Source: Luteimonas yindakuii | Lineage (GTDB): Bacteria; Pseudomonadota; Gammaproteobacteria; Xanthomonadales; Xanthomonadaceae | NCBI RefSeq assembly: GCF_004803715.2 | Contig: NZ_CP039383.2 | Location: 2,046,001-2,110,000, forward strand | DNA length: 64,000 nt | Reading direction: 5' to 3' | Shown here: positions 1 to 12,012 of the stretch, piece by piece | Position numbering within the stretch: the stretch's first letter is position 1 | How the letters are laid out: each line of letters starts with the position of its first letter | Program-made: the position numbers and the translations under genes | Notes under the pieces: model-generated | Database searches by the model: none | The model's input: the letters and a program-made list of their open reading frames with translations, nothing else | Told to the model about the DNA's origin: nothing

Positions 1-150
1 CATCGCCAGCTTGTCGGCGCCGAACTCCGCGCCCATCTGCGCGAATGCCGGGAAGATGGTGTCGATCGAAAACGGGCCGAACATCGCCAACCCCGCCAGC
101 AGCAGGGCGATGCGGCGGGTGGACGGCACGGGCACGGCAGGCACGGACAT
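1..150 (-). CDS. MFS drug-resistance transporter, Bcr/CflA type (N-terminal fragment)
   Basis: Only the first 50 codons lie in the window; the gene continues past its left edge. The reading frame is open to base 1 and starts at ATG 150. After a short proline-rich leader comes a hydrophobic first membrane helix with the motif GPFSIDTIFPAF. The form FSID-x-x-x-PA is typical of the first helix of Bcr/CflA-type proton antiporters, which export drugs across the inner membrane. The family call rests on this one helix; another MFS subfamily is possible. Confidence 0.6.
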   Translation of the reverse strand, partial: MSVPAVPVPSTRRIALLLAGLAMFGPFSIDTIFPAFAQMGAEFGADKLAM

Positions 151-286
151 CGAAACCTCGAAGCGTCCGCAAGGCCAACGCGACGCGCGGGCACCGGACT
201 GCAGCTGAATGCGTGCGGCGGATGCAATGCCCGCCGCGGAGCGCGCCATGTTAAGCGAACGCCCGGCCCTGCCCCGGTGAGCGCGA

Positions 287-292
287 TATAAT
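287..292 (+). promoter_or_regulatory. -10 box for the glycine riboswitch-gcvP transcript
   Basis: A perfect TATAAT lies about 20 bases before the first riboswitch helix. No good -35 hexamer is seen at the usual 16-18 base spacing, so an activator may help or the -35 is weak. Confidence 0.55.
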
Positions 293-310
293 CGACCGCA
301 GCAACCGACG

Positions 311-486
311 GTGGGAGAAGCGGCCCTTTCGAGGCAACCGCTGCCGAAGGCGCAACCGCCCGCAATCGCTCAGGCTCCCCAACCATCGCCGGCACAACTC
401 TGGAGAGACCGGTTCAATCCGGCGCCGAAGGGGCACGAGACGCAGCACCACGCGGCTCCAAACTCTCAGGCAAAAGGACAGAGGGG
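311..486 (+). ncRNA. Tandem glycine riboswitch upstream of gcvP
   Basis: Two consecutive glycine aptamers can be read. The first (about 311-380) opens with GGGAGAAG and carries GCCGAAGG and AACCGCCCGCAATCGCTCAGG. The second (about 401-486) opens with TGGAGAGACC, carries GCGCCGAAGGGG, and ends with AACTCTCAGGCAAAAGGACA, a textbook conserved segment of this class. The two are joined by a short linker, the usual cooperative arrangement. It lies between a TATAAT box and gcvP, so it most likely switches glycine cleavage on when glycine is plentiful. Aptamer boundaries are approximate. Confidence 0.93.
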
Positions 487-593
487 CGCATCGACCGCCG
501 CATGACGGCGTGTCGCTTTCGCGTATGACGCCTGCACATGCCGGCCGCGCGGAGCACACCGATGCCCCTCCGCCCGTCTGCCGGAATGCCGCC

Positions 594-3467
<2,874 letters not shown>

Positions 3468-3492
3468 CGCATCACGCCGTGCGGTAGAAGCC

Positions 3493-3526
3493 GACCCCCT
3501 CCCGTCATCGGGAGGGGGTCTTTGTT
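3493..3526 (+). terminator. Rho-independent terminator of gcvP
   Basis: GACCCCCTCCC and its complement GGGAGGGGGTC form an 11-bp stem around a 6-base loop, followed by TTTGTTTG. It starts 25 bases after the gcvP stop codon. Confidence 0.85.
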
Positions 3527-3628
3527 TGCGGGGTTTACGATCCGCAGACGCCTGCGGCGTCACTGCCGGCCAACAGGCGTTTAACAGCGGCAGGTACAGC
3601 ATGGAGGGCCCGATCCAGGAGCCCCGCC

Positions 3629-4177
3629 ATGTCAGATCTCAACATTGCCGTACTCGTCGGCAGCCTGCGCAAGGACTCGTTCAACCGGAAGCTCGCCGAC
3701 GCGTTGCCGGCACTCGCGGCCGACGGCGTGCGCTTCGAAGTCCAGCGCATCGACGACCTGCCGCTCTACAACCAGGACGACGACGCCAAGCCGCCCGAAG
3801 CCGCCAGGCGCCTCAAGCAGGCGATCACCTCCGCCGATGGCGTGCTGTTCGTGACGCCGGAATACAACCGCTCGGTGCCCGGCGTGCTGAAGAACGCGAT
3901 CGACCATGCCTCGCGTCCGTATGGCCAGAGTGCGTTCGCAGGCAAGCCCGCAGGCATCCTCGGCGTCTCGATCGGTGCCATCGGCACCGCCTGCGCGCAG
4001 CAGCACCTGCGCACCATCCTTGCGTATCTCGACATGCCCACGCTGGGGCAGCCGGAGATGTTCCTCGCCGCCAACAAGGTGCTGGAAGACGATGGTGGCA
4101 TCGCCTCCGGCAGCCGCGACTTCATCCAGGGCTGGCTTGACGCGTACATCGGCTTCGTGCGCAAGCACGCCGGGTGA
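3629..4177 (+). CDS. NADPH-dependent FMN reductase, ChrR/YieF-like
   Basis: This 182-residue flavodoxin-fold protein is of the type that uses NAD(P)H to reduce FMN, quinones or chromate in the cytoplasm. The FMN phosphate loop GSLRKDSFNRKL lies near residue 11. The family signature PEYNRSVPGVLKNAIDHASRP lies around residue 76. A clear AGGAG is placed about 8 bases before the ATG at 3629. It follows the gcvP terminator and has no partner gene, so it is probably monocistronic. The natural substrate cannot be told from sequence. Confidence 0.88.
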   Translation: MSDLNIAVLVGSLRKDSFNRKLADALPALAADGVRFEVQRIDDLPLYNQDDDAKPPEAARRLKQAITSADGVLFVTPEYNRSVPGVLKNAIDHASRPYGQSAFAGKPAGILGVSIGAIGTACAQQHLRTILAYLDMPTLGQPEMFLAANKVLEDDGGIASGSRDFIQGWLDAYIGFVRKHAG

Positions 4178-4537
4178 TCCCGACGCGGCACGGGCGTGGC
4201 GATATTTTCGCCATGCTCGCCTCGATGCACCGGGTGGTCACAATTTCGCCATATCAAGAAATGCCGCCGCCGGATGCCGTTCTGCGACCAGTGTCCCGCG
4301 CGCTTCCACAGAGTTGCCCACAGGCCGGGTGGATAACTCCACAGGCCGATGTGGCCAGAATTTCGCCACCTCCGCACAGCGGCCGCGCGGCCAGGATCAC
4401 GTCGATTCCGGTTGACTTGCGCAACAGGATGCGAAGCCGTCGTTGGCAGGACCACGGTGGCCGCGTCATTCACATCGATGTGCACGCGCTCCATGTGCGA
4501 ACTGTCGCAAGCGCGTGTGGACTGCCGCTGCTCGCGT
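4178..4537. other. 360-bp intergenic region with repeated TTTCGCCA words
   Basis: No convincing gene lies here. The word TTTCGCCA occurs three times (near 4206, 4244 and 4361). The first copy is part of a small inverted repeat, GGCGA-TATTT-TCGCC, at 4199-4213. GGTGGATAA at 4328-4336 reads TTATCCACC on the other strand, one base from a DnaA box, and lies among several CCACAGG words. The genes on both sides converge, so promoters for them are not expected here. Confidence 0.4.
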
Positions 4538-5110
4538 CTACTCGTCCTGCTCCGTCCTTACCCGGAACACCACGCTCATCCGCGGTCCCGGATCGCGCAG
4601 GGTCTTCGGGATGCCGTGCTCGTGGGTGAGCTGCGAGGCATGGCTCATGCTCAGCACGCTGCCGGGCTGCAGATCGATGCGCACGAGTTTTCCACCGGCA
4701 CGCGCGCGGATGTTCATCTGCCGCGGCGCGCCCAGCGACACCAGCGTGATCGGATGCCCGGGAATGAGCGTATGCAGCTTGTCGTTGTGCATCGCCACCG
4801 AATCGCGGCCATCGCGATAGAGGTTCAGGCCGACCGCGTTGTACGGCGCCGGCGCCACGTCCTGCACATGCGCGAGCAGTTCCGGCAACGGCAACCCGAC
4901 AGGCGCCGACGCGAGCCGCCAGGACGCCAGCAGGCGCGGCACCTCGACCACCCGGTCGTACATCGGCCGCGACATCTGCCGCCACGCGATGCCATCGCGC
5001 AGCGCGTCGAACCATGCCTGCGCCAGGTCTGCGGGAATCACATCCGGCCAGTAGCGGATGCCGCCCTCGGCGTCGTCGACCAGCTGCAGCACGGAGGAGA
5101 ACAGGTCCAT
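4538..5110 (-). CDS. AlkB-family 2-oxoglutarate/Fe(II) dioxygenase
   Basis: The 190-residue protein is of the AlkB (ALKBH2-like) family, which oxidatively removes methyl groups from DNA or RNA bases. Visible ligands are His108 and Asp110 in AMHNDK, a distal His165 in THEHGIPK, and the 2-oxoglutarate arginines Arg177 and Arg183 in PRMSVVFR. The NLYRDGRDSVAMHND segment is the standard lead-in. The start at 5110 lies 4 bases after the dnaE2 stop, so it is probably the last gene of the SOS mutagenesis operon. In-frame codons upstream to 5149 overlap dnaE2 and were not used. Substrate (DNA or RNA) is not settled by sequence. Confidence 0.88.
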   Translation of the reverse strand: MDLFSSVLQLVDDAEGGIRYWPDVIPADLAQAWFDALRDGIAWRQMSRPMYDRVVEVPRLLASWRLASAPVGLPLPELLAHVQDVAPAPYNAVGLNLYRDGRDSVAMHNDKLHTLIPGHPITLVSLGAPRQMNIRARAGGKLVRIDLQPGSVLSMSHASQLTHEHGIPKTLRDPGPRMSVVFRVRTEQDE

Positions 5111-5114
5111 GGCG

Positions 5115-8100
5115 TCAGTGGAAATCCCGCGACGGCAGCGACAACCCACCCAGCAGGCCGCTGAGATCCTCGAGGTCGCCGGCGATCAGGTGCTCGACGC
5201 CATCCACGCGCTCCCAGCGTCCGCGCACCGCCAGCAGGCGCGACTCCAGCAGCGCGCGACGGCGACGCAACGCCAGCTTCGGCCACACGATCACGTTGAT
5301 CATCCCTTCCTCGTCCTCGAGGGTGACGAAGATCGTGCCCTTGGCGGTCCCGGGCCGCTGCCGCTGCGTGACCAGCCCGGCCACGTGCACGCCACTGCCA
5401 TGCCGGCGTTCGCGTAATGCACGCAGCCCGAGGATGCGACGCTGGGTCATCTGCGCACGCAGCAGGGCCATCGGATGCTCGCGCAGGGTGAGGCCGACGC
5501 TGCGGTAGTCGGCCAGCAGTTCCTCGCCACGCCGCGGCGCCGGCAGTTCCACCGTCGTTTCTTCCGGGCTGCCCGGCAGCAGCGGCAGGCGGCGTTCGAT
5601 GCCGGCCACCGCCCAGCGCGCGTCATTGCGATGACCCGACAGCGATCGCAATGCATCCGATTCGGCCAGCACCGTGCGCGCCTTCTCGTCGAGGCCTGCG
5701 CGCAGGCACAGGTCGGCGATGTCGGAAAACGGCCGCTGCGCACGCACCTCGACGATGCGGCGCGCCACCGCTTCCGGCAGCCCGGCCACCTGGCGCAGGC
5801 CGAGGCGGATCGCCGGCTGCTCACCGCGGTCGTCGCCGTCACGCCACGCTGTTCCACCGACCAGCGTGCTGTCCCAGTGGCTGTGCATCACGTCCACCGG
5901 CAACACCTCCACCGCTTCGCGTTCCGCGCTGCCGCGGCGTGCGTCCTGCACGATCTGGCTGGGCGAATAGAAGCCCATCGGCTGCGAGTTGAGCAGGCCA
6001 CAGGCGAACGCCGCCGGTTCGTGGCGCTTGAGCCAGCAGCTGGCATAGACCAGCTTGGCGAACGAGGCCGAATGGCTCTGCGGGAAGCCGTACGAGCCGA
6101 AGCCCTTGATCTGCTCGAAGATCTGGTCGATGAACTCGGGCGCGTAGCCCTTCTTCTCCATCAGTTCGCGGATGCGCGCACGGTGCGATTCCATGTCGCC
6201 GCCACGTCGCCATGCCGCCATCGAACGCCGCAGCCGGTCCGCTTCCTCGGGTGTGTAGCCGGCCAGGATCACCAGTTCCATCACCTGTTCCTGGAACAGC
6301 GGCACGCCCAGCGTTTCGCCGAGGATCGCCTGCACGTCCGGCGACGGATACAGGATCGGCTCCTTGCCCTGCCGACGCCGCAGATAGGGATGCACCATCT
6401 GCCCCTGGATCGGCCCCGGCCGCACGATCGCCACCTCGATCACCAGGTCGTAGAACCGCGCGGGTTTCAACCGCGGCAACATCGCCATCTGCGCACGTGA
6501 TTCGATCTGGAACACGCCGACCGTGTCGGCGATCTGGATCATCGCGTAGGTGTCCCTGTCGTCGCCGGGAATGGTGGCGATGTCGTAATCGCGGCCGCGA
6601 TGCCCGCGCACCAGGTCCAGCGTCTTGCGGATGCAGGTCAGCATGCCCAGTGCCAGGCAATCGACCTTGAGCAGCTTCATCGTCTCCAGGTCGTCCTTGT
6701 CCCACTGGATGATGGTGCGGTCGGCCATCGCCGCGTTCTCCACCGGCACCAGGTTCCACAACGGCTCGTCGGAAATGACGAAGCCGCCCACGTGCTGCGA
6801 CAGGTGGCGCGGGTGGTCGCGCAACTGCTCGGTGACGTGAAGCACGCGCTGGATGATCGGATTGGCGAGATCGAAGCCGGCTTCGGTGATGCGCTGCTCC
6901 ATCGGCGTGGCGCCGTTGCCCCAGCCGTAGCAGTTGGCCAGCAGGGTGATCTGGTCCGGCGGCAGGCCGAACACACGGGCCACGTCGCGCACCGCACTCT
7001 TGCCCCGGTAGCTGATCACCGTGGCCGCCAGTGCGGCGCGCTCCCGGCCGTATTTCGCGTACACGTACTGGATGACTTCCTCGCGCCGCTCGTGCTCGAA
7101 GTCGACGTCGATATCCGGCGGTTCGTTGCGCTCCTTCGACAGGAAGCGCGCCATCAGCAGGCGGGTCTCGTCGGGATTGACCGCGGTGATGCCGAGCGCA
7201 AAGCACACGGCGGAATTCGCCGATGAACCGCGGCCCTGGCAGAGGATGCCGCGGCCGCGCGCGAAGCGGACCACGTCGTGCACGGTGAGGAAGAACGCCT
7301 CGTAGCCGAGGCCGGCGATCAGTTCCAGCTCCTCCTCGATCGTCGCCCACACCTTCTTCGGCGTGCCTTCCGGCCAGCGTTCGCGCGCGCCGTCCACCAC
7401 CAGCTGGCGCAACCAGGTGGTGGCGGTGTGGCCTTCGGGTACCAGTTCCTTCGGGTACTGGTATTGCAGCGTGCGCAGGTCGAAGGTGCAGCGTCGCGCC
7501 AGCGCGACCGCGGCTTCCAACAGGTGGTGTGGATGGATGTTGCCCAGCGCGCGGCGCGTGCGCAGGTGGCGTTCGCCATTGCGGAACAGGTGCGCGCCGC
7601 ATTCGGCCAGCGGCAGGTTGTGGCGGATCGCGGTCAGCGTGTCCTGCACGATGCGCTCGCGACGGGTGGCCATGTGCACGTCGCCGCTGGCCAGTACCGG
7701 CATGCCGAGTGCATCCGACGACGCCAGCAGATCCTGCAGCCGCTGCGCGTCGTCGCGTTCGCGGTGCAGCTCCACCGACAGATGCGTACGCGCGTGGCCG
7801 AAGACCCGCCGCAGCCAGCTGCCCTCGCCTGCATCCGGCTTGTCGCCCGGCAGCCACAGCGCGAACACACCGGACGTGGCGTCGGCGAACACCGCTTCCA
7901 CGTCGGCACGTGACAGCCGGTACGTGCCCTTGCTGCCGGCACGGCGGCCGCTGGTGATCAACCGGCACAGCTGCGTGTAGCCTTGTGCGTTCTCCACCAG
8001 CAGCACGAAGCGCAGGCCGTCGAGCAGGCGGAACTCGTTGCCCACGATCAGGCGCAGGCCGGTCGCTTCGGAAGCTTCCAGCGCGCGCACGATCCCGGCC

Positions 8101-8357
8101 AGCGAACATTCGTCGGTGATCGCAAGCGCCTCGTAACCGCATTGCGCGGCGCGCGCGAACAGCTGTTCGGCACTGGAGGCACCGCGCAGGAACGAGAAGT
8201 CCGACAGGCAGTGCAGTTCGGCATAGGCCGGCAGGCTGTCGTCATCGCCCACGGCATCGTTGGCAGCCTGGCGCAGGCGCTGGCCGACCGCCCAGGCGCG
8301 TGGGATCTGCGCCCCGGGCGTGTCGCGGCCGAGCCCGTCGAAGAGATCGCCGGTCAT
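5115..8357 (-). CDS. dnaE2: Error-prone DNA polymerase DnaE2 (ImuC)
   Basis: DnaE2 is the alpha-subunit-like polymerase that works with ImuA and ImuB in damage-induced mutagenesis. The 1080 residues fit the family. The N-terminal PHP domain begins with [17 protein letters not shown] near residue 45. The catalytic aspartates lie in PDIDVDF at residues 415-419. A tandem HhH and OB fold fill the C-terminal third ([18 protein letters not shown], then [16 protein letters not shown]). The ATG at 8357 is chosen because the frame upstream runs into an inverted repeat. The repeat element at 8365-8498 separates it from imuB. Confidence 0.96.
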   Translation of the reverse strand: MTGDLFDGLGRDTPGAQIPRAWAVGQRLRQAANDAVGDDDSLPAYAELHCLSDFSFLRGASSAEQLFARAAQCGYEALAITDECSLAGIVRALEASEATGLRLIVGNEFRLLDGLRFVLLVENAQGYTQLCRLITSGRRAGSKGTYRLSRADVEAVFADATSGVFALWLPGDKPDAGEGSWLRRVFGHARTHLSVELHRERDDAQRLQDLLASSDALGMPVLASGDVHMATRRERIVQDTLTAIRHNLPLAECGAHLFRNGERHLRTRRALGNIHPHHLLEAAVALARRCTFDLRTLQYQYPKELVPEGHTATTWLRQLVVDGARERWPEGTPKKVWATIEEELELIAGLGYEAFFLTVHDVVRFARGRGILCQGRGSSANSAVCFALGITAVNPDETRLLMARFLSKERNEPPDIDVDFEHERREEVIQYVYAKYGRERAALAATVISYRGKSAVRDVARVFGLPPDQITLLANCYGWGNGATPMEQRITEAGFDLANPIIQRVLHVTEQLRDHPRHLSQHVGGFVISDEPLWNLVPVENAAMADRTIIQWDKDDLETMKLLKVDCLALGMLTCIRKTLDLVRGHRGRDYDIATIPGDDRDTYAMIQIADTVGVFQIESRAQMAMLPRLKPARFYDLVIEVAIVRPGPIQGQMVHPYLRRRQGKEPILYPSPDVQAILGETLGVPLFQEQVMELVILAGYTPEEADRLRRSMAAWRRGGDMESHRARIRELMEKKGYAPEFIDQIFEQIKGFGSYGFPQSHSASFAKLVYASCWLKRHEPAAFACGLLNSQPMGFYSPSQIVQDARRGSAEREAVEVLPVDVMHSHWDSTLVGGTAWRDGDDRGEQPAIRLGLRQVAGLPEAVARRIVEVRAQRPFSDIADLCLRAGLDEKARTVLAESDALRSLSGHRNDARWAVAGIERRLPLLPGSPEETTVELPAPRRGEELLADYRSVGLTLREHPMALLRAQMTQRRILGLRALRERRHGSGVHVAGLVTQRQRPGTAKGTIFVTLEDEEGMINVIVWPKLALRRRRALLESRLLAVRGRWERVDGVEHLIAGDLEDLSGLLGGLSLPSRDFH

Positions 8358-8364
8358 CGTCGGC

Positions 8365-8498
8365 CCCTCATCCGCCCTTCGGGCACCTTCTCCCGCAGAC
8401 GGGAGAAGGGAAAAACACTGCGATGCGCCAGCTTGCAGACGCAGTCGCATCCCTTCTCCCGCTCGCGGGAGAAGGTGGCGCAACGCGCCGGATGAGGG
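8365..8498. repeat. REPIN-like double inverted repeat between imuB and dnaE2
   Basis: The 134-bp element is an imperfect palindrome. The ends are CCCTCATCCG (8365-8374) and CGGATGAGGG (8489-8498). Inside are two hairpins facing each other: CCTTCTCCCG-CAGA-CGGGAGAAGG near 8387 and CCTTCTCCCG-CTCG-CGGGAGAAGG near 8454, spaced by a unique stretch. This is the layout of a REP doublet (REPIN). The same core occurs singly at 24684-24709. It sits inside an operon, so it may modulate the mRNA between imuB and dnaE2. Confidence 0.75.
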
Positions 8499-8505
8499 CA
8501 CATGC

Positions 8506-9924
8506 TCATCCGAACCACCCGTGCAGCATCCAGCCGTCGCGCTCACCCGCCCGGGTGAATGCCCACGCTCGTTGGCCGAGTGACGTTTGCACCACGTAGT
8601 AATCGCGACGTACATCGTCGCCATCCCACCAGCCGCTTTCCAGCCGTTCCGGGCCGTGCAGGATGTCGATCCGGCTGTCGCGCAGCGGCATCGGCTGCGG
8701 CAGCAGCCAACCCGGGCGTGGCGGGCGCGACGGCGCCTCCGGCATCGCATCCGCCTCGCCGTCGATGCGCCGCCAGGCGCGTTCGGGGCGCGGATCGTCG
8801 GCCGGCGCCAACCGGTACACGGCCCCATCGCCCAGCCGTCCACGCAGCCGCTCGCGCAGCTGCGGCCACGGCATGCCCTGTTGCAGGCGCTGTTCGAACA
8901 GGTCGCGGCTGGCCGGCACGAACGGCGGCAGTGCTGCCGCATGCAGGCGCAACGCCACCACCGGACGCGCCACCTCCACCCGTTCCAGGCGGCTGCGCGC
9001 CACCTCGAACAGCAGCGCGGGATCGCGTTCCGGCGCCAGCAGGCCGACGTCGACGGTGGTGTGCCCCTGTTCGTGTTCCAGCCGCAGCTCGAACCGCTGC
9101 ACGCCGCCATCGCGGATCGACAGCGCGGTACACAGGTCGCCGATCATCCGCCGCAGCGGAAACAGCAGCGCCATGTGGCTCTCGACCTCGTAGCCCATCT
9201 CGATGCGGGCATCGAAGCGGTCCGGCGGTGCGTACCAGGGCAGTGGATCGTCGGCTTCGCCGTACAGGCGTTGCAGGTGGTCGAGCACACCGGCACCGAA
9301 GCGCCGGCGCACGGTGTCGCTGGGCAGGCCACGCAATGTGCCGAGCGTGCGCACGCCCATCCGCTGCAGGCGTTCGCCGGCGTCGTCGGGCAGCGCCGCG
9401 CGTCGCACCGGTACCGTGTCGAGGACGCGCGCCATCGCATCGGCATGGGTGACGGCGAACCCGTCGCGCAGCCCCGCCAGCACCCGTGCCGCGCGCGGGG
9501 TGGGCGCCAGCGCGATGCGATGGCGGAAGCCGAGTGCATCGAGTTCCTCGCGCAGGCGGGGTTCGAAGCGTGGCCACGGCCCGAACAGGCGGAAGCTGGC
9601 GCGCGCCTCCAGCACGATCGCACCCGGCCAGGCCGCACTCACCAGCGAACTGTGGCGGTAGGCCCAGGCGGCAAGGAACTGCTGCGCGGTGGCCTCGTGC
9701 GCGGGATCGTGCTCGACGATGGCGAAGCCGGGCGACAGCGCCTGCGCGGCAACCAGCCGCTGGCCCGGGCGCAAGCCGGCGGCGGCCGCGGCCGCATTCA
9801 CCGCATGCAGGCTGCGCAGTTGCGCCGGCCCGGTGACCAGCGCCAGCGGGGCGTCGGGATCAGGGCAGCGGCGGAGAACGGCGTCGAGCGCCAGCTGCGG
9901 CAGGAGGATGCAGGCCCAGAGCAT
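8506..9924 (-). CDS. imuB: ImuB, catalytically inactive Y-family polymerase of the mutasome
   Basis: The 472-residue protein is a Y-family polymerase homologue that bridges DnaE2, the beta clamp and ImuA. It begins [19 protein letters not shown], the ImuB form of the N-terminus, in which the usual catalytic DxD aspartate pattern of DinB is absent. HhH-type segments lie around residues 190-210 ([16 protein letters not shown]). The C-terminal [19 protein letters not shown] segment is typical of ImuB. It is read just after imuA (9 bases apart) and before dnaE2, from the lexA2 promoter. Confidence 0.92.
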   Translation of the reverse strand: MLWACILLPQLALDAVLRRCPDPDAPLALVTGPAQLRSLHAVNAAAAAAGLRPGQRLVAAQALSPGFAIVEHDPAHEATAQQFLAAWAYRHSSLVSAAWPGAIVLEARASFRLFGPWPRFEPRLREELDALGFRHRIALAPTPRAARVLAGLRDGFAVTHADAMARVLDTVPVRRAALPDDAGERLQRMGVRTLGTLRGLPSDTVRRRFGAGVLDHLQRLYGEADDPLPWYAPPDRFDARIEMGYEVESHMALLFPLRRMIGDLCTALSIRDGGVQRFELRLEHEQGHTTVDVGLLAPERDPALLFEVARSRLERVEVARPVVALRLHAAALPPFVPASRDLFEQRLQQGMPWPQLRERLRGRLGDGAVYRLAPADDPRPERAWRRIDGEADAMPEAPSRPPRPGWLLPQPMPLRDSRIDILHGPERLESGWWDGDDVRRDYYVVQTSLGQRAWAFTRAGERDGWMLHGWFG

Positions 9925-9933
9925 GGTCGCGGC

Positions 9934-10566
9934 TCAATGCGGAAGGGCCGCCAGTGGACCCGGTCGCAGTTGCAGGGGCTGGGACGGCAACTGCCCGCCG
10001 CGGCATTTGCGCACGTGCCAGGCGCCCTGCGCGCATTCCAGCCGCAGCGCGGCCGGGGACGGGTTGGCGGCATGGCGCCGGTCGCGCACCACGAAAGCGA
10101 AGCAGTCGCCACTGTCGGCCGCCACCTGCAGCCGCCGCAACGCACGCTCATCGGCGGTGCGCGGCCAGCCCACCACCGCGGCGCAGGCACCCGAACGCAG
10201 GCATTGCTCGAACGCCCACAGCGCATCGCGCGGCGCGGCATCCACCACGTGCAGCCAGGCTAGGTCGATGCCGGCCGCCTGCCAGGCCGGTGCATACGGC
10301 AGGTACGGCGGGGCCACCAGCACCACCGGGCTGCCGGCGGCGGTAAAGCGCGCCAGTGCCGGCAGCAGCAGTTCGAGTTCGCCCACGCCGTCGGCCGGCA
10401 GCAGCAGTTCGCTCAGTGCACGCCGCGGCCAGCCACCCTGCGGCAGCACCGCATCCAGCGCCGCGTGGCCGGTGGGTTCGCCATCGACCACGCGCACCGC
10501 GCCCTTGCCGGCGGGCCATATGGTGCGGGCGGCCAGCAGTGCATCCAGGGGCAGGACGTCGCCCAT
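9934..10566 (-). CDS. imuA: ImuA, RecA-like mutasome protein
   Basis: The 210-residue RecA/SulA-like protein belongs to the imuA-imuB-dnaE2 set. It has the ImuA opening (LDALLAARTIWPAGKG), a core strand PVVLVAPPYLPYAPAW, and a tryptophan-rich ALWAFEQCLRSGACAAVVGW segment. A full Walker A lysine motif is not seen, as in other members. It starts 3 bases after the lexA2 stop codon and 9 bases separate it from imuB, so the genes are surely cotranscribed and SOS-controlled. Confidence 0.88.
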   Translation of the reverse strand: MGDVLPLDALLAARTIWPAGKGAVRVVDGEPTGHAALDAVLPQGGWPRRALSELLLPADGVGELELLLPALARFTAAGSPVVLVAPPYLPYAPAWQAAGIDLAWLHVVDAAPRDALWAFEQCLRSGACAAVVGWPRTADERALRRLQVAADSGDCFAFVVRDRRHAANPSPAALRLECAQGAWHVRKCRGGQLPSQPLQLRPGPLAALPH

Positions 10567-10569
10567 GGC

Positions 10570-11175
10570 TCAGCCCTGCCGGACCAGGCCGCAGAACAGC
10601 CCTTCGATGGCGAAATCCGTTCCCGCGGGGATGGCGATCGGCGCATGCGCCGGATTGCGCGGCAACAGGCGCAGGCGGTCGCGACGCTTCTCCAACCGCT
10701 TGATCGTGAGTTCGCCGTCCAGCCGCGCGACCACGGTCTGTCCATCGCGGGCATCGGCGCTGCGGTGCACGCCGACCAGGTCGCCGTCGAGGATGCCGTC
10801 GTCGATCATCGAATCGCCCTGCACCCGCAGCAGATAGTCGGGCCGCAACGCGAACAGCCCGCGGTCCAGCCACAGCTGCTGGTCCAGGCCGATGTCCGCG
10901 CCGATCGGCTGGCCGGCCGCCACCCGCCCCAGCACCGGCAGAGCCAGCAGGTCCGGGCGCTCGCCCACTGCCAGCCGGATGCCACGCGCATGCCCGGCGA
11001 CACGTTCGATCAGACCCGCTTCGGCCAAGGCATGCACATGCTTCTGCGCAGCGCTGCGCGAGGCGAAACCGAACTCTTCGGCGATCTCCGCCAGGCTCGG
11101 CGGCCGACCCTCGGCGGCCCGCTCACGCAGGAAGGCGAGGACAGCGGCACGGCGGGAAGACAGTGGGGAGGACAT
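10570..11175 (-). CDS. lexA: LexA-type SOS repressor (LexA2) heading the mutagenesis operon
   Basis: The 201-residue repressor has an N-terminal winged helix (SLAEIAEEFGFASRSAAQKH). The C-terminal peptidase domain holds the self-cleavage bond Ala87-Gly88 in GRVAAGQPI, the nucleophile Ser122 in GDSM, and the base Lys159 in LTIKRL. All catalytic parts are intact. The start MSSPLSSRR (11175) is preferred because longer forms would read through the operator at 11204. As first gene of lexA-imuA-imuB-dnaE2 it should repress its own operon. Xanthomonads usually carry another LexA linked to recA, so this is most likely LexA2. Confidence 0.93.
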   Translation of the reverse strand: MSSPLSSRRAAVLAFLRERAAEGRPPSLAEIAEEFGFASRSAAQKHVHALAEAGLIERVAGHARGIRLAVGERPDLLALPVLGRVAAGQPIGADIGLDQQLWLDRGLFALRPDYLLRVQGDSMIDDGILDGDLVGVHRSADARDGQTVVARLDGELTIKRLEKRRDRLRLLPRNPAHAPIAIPAGTDFAIEGLFCGLVRQG

Positions 11176-11203
11176 CGGACGGGAGGCTGGAATCGGAATT
11201 CGA

Positions 11204-11219
11204 GTGTACAGATGTACAC
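11204..11219 (-). promoter_or_regulatory. LexA2-type SOS box
   Basis: GTGTAC-AGAT-GTACAC is a palindrome with perfect 6-base arms. It fits the TGTAC-N4-GTRCA boxes reported for LexA2 proteins linked to imuA-imuB-dnaE2. It lies 28 bases before the lexA2 start and overlaps the expected core promoter, so binding would block the whole operon. Confidence 0.85.
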
Positions 11220-11271
11220 CCATATTGCGAGACTCAATCGACCTCTTGCGTTCGCCGGCGCGGACTGGAAA

Positions 11272-11287
11272 TATAACTCCCGTTATA
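11272..11287 (+). promoter_or_regulatory. Palindromic operator of the MazE-like/Doc toxin-antitoxin pair
   Basis: TATAAC-TCCC-GTTATA is a perfect 6+6 inverted repeat ending 16 bases before the antitoxin start. It is AT-rich in otherwise GC-rich DNA and probably overlaps the -10 region. Autoregulation by an AbrB/MazE-fold antitoxin at such a site is the family norm. Confidence 0.65.
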
Positions 11288-11303
11288 ACTTCAAGGCATG
11301 GCC

Positions 11304-11525
11304 ATGAAACTCAAGATCACCACCGTGGGCAACTCGGCCGGCGTCATCCTGCCCAAGGAACTGCTGGCCCGGCTGCGCCTGTCCAAGGGCGACACGCTCT
11401 ACGCGCTGGAAACCCCGGACGGCATCCGGCTGAGCGCGTTCGACCCGGAGCTGGCGCAGCAGATGGAAGTGGCGGAGGAAGTGATGCGTCGTCGCCGCAC
11501 CCTGCTGCACAAGTTGGCGCAGTAA
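11304..11525 (+). CDS. AbrB/MazE-family antitoxin
   Basis: The 73-residue protein has the swapped-hairpin DNA-binding fold: MKLKITTVGNSAGVILPKEL is the standard N-terminal half, followed by LRLSKGDTL. The C-terminal helix, rich in Met, Glu and Arg, would wrap the toxin. ATG 11304 is preferred over ATG 11298 because AAGG at 11293-11296 is 7 bases from it, but only 1 base from 11298. It stands 9 bases before the doc start, the classic antitoxin-toxin order. It should repress its own promoter through the palindrome at 11272. Confidence 0.9.
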   Translation: MKLKITTVGNSAGVILPKELLARLRLSKGDTLYALETPDGIRLSAFDPELAQQMEVAEEVMRRRRTLLHKLAQ

Positions 11526-11534
11526 GGAGTGGCC

Positions 11535-11963
11535 ATGATCTGGATCAGCAAAGTTCTGCTGCTGGCCGTCCATGACCGGCAGCTCGCCGAACACGGCGGC
11601 AGCAGTGGCATCCGCGATGAGACGCTTCTGGAATCAGCGATCGCACGACCGCTGCAGCTCGCGGCCTATGGGGAGCCACCCCCCCACCTTGCCTCACTCG
11701 CCGCAAGCCTGGCCTATGGGATCGCGCGCAACCATCCTTTCGTCGACGGCAACAAGCGGACGACAGCCGTGGCCTGCGAAACCTTCCTGATCCTCAACGG
11801 TGCGTCGATCGATGCGGACGATGTTGCCCTCTATCCTCTCTACCTGGGGTTGGCGGAGGGCAGCCTCGACGAAGCCGGCTTCGCCGACTGGTTGCGCCGC
11901 CACGTGGTGCTGCCGCCAGCGACATCGCGGCTCAACGAACCGGGCGCCGTCTACCAGGACTGA
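11535..11963 (+). CDS. doc: Doc-family (Fic fold) toxin, death-on-curing protein
   Basis: Doc proteins are Fic-fold kinases that inactivate elongation factor Tu by phosphorylation, unless held by their antitoxin. The 142 residues contain the complete motif HPFVDGNKRT at residues 67-76 (His67, Asp71, Asn73, Arg75), so the toxin looks active. The N-terminus MIWISKVLLLAVHD is typical. The start at 11535 is supported by AAGGAG 5 bases upstream; an in-frame GTG at 11529 lies within that site. The gene ends with a free tail PPATSRLNEPGAVYQD beyond the fold. Confidence 0.92.
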   Translation: MIWISKVLLLAVHDRQLAEHGGSSGIRDETLLESAIARPLQLAAYGEPPPHLASLAASLAYGIARNHPFVDGNKRTTAVACETFLILNGASIDADDVALYPLYLGLAEGSLDEAGFADWLRRHVVLPPATSRLNEPGAVYQD

Positions 11964-12012
11964 ACACCCGCAGTCCTTGCCCTGCCCCTGCCTGTGACTT
12001 GCTGGCCACGAC

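Noticed and set aside
4321..4380. Replication origin suggested by TTATCCACC and CCACAGG words
   Set aside because: Only one near-match DnaA box, no AT-rich unwinding region, and no dnaA or dnaN nearby.
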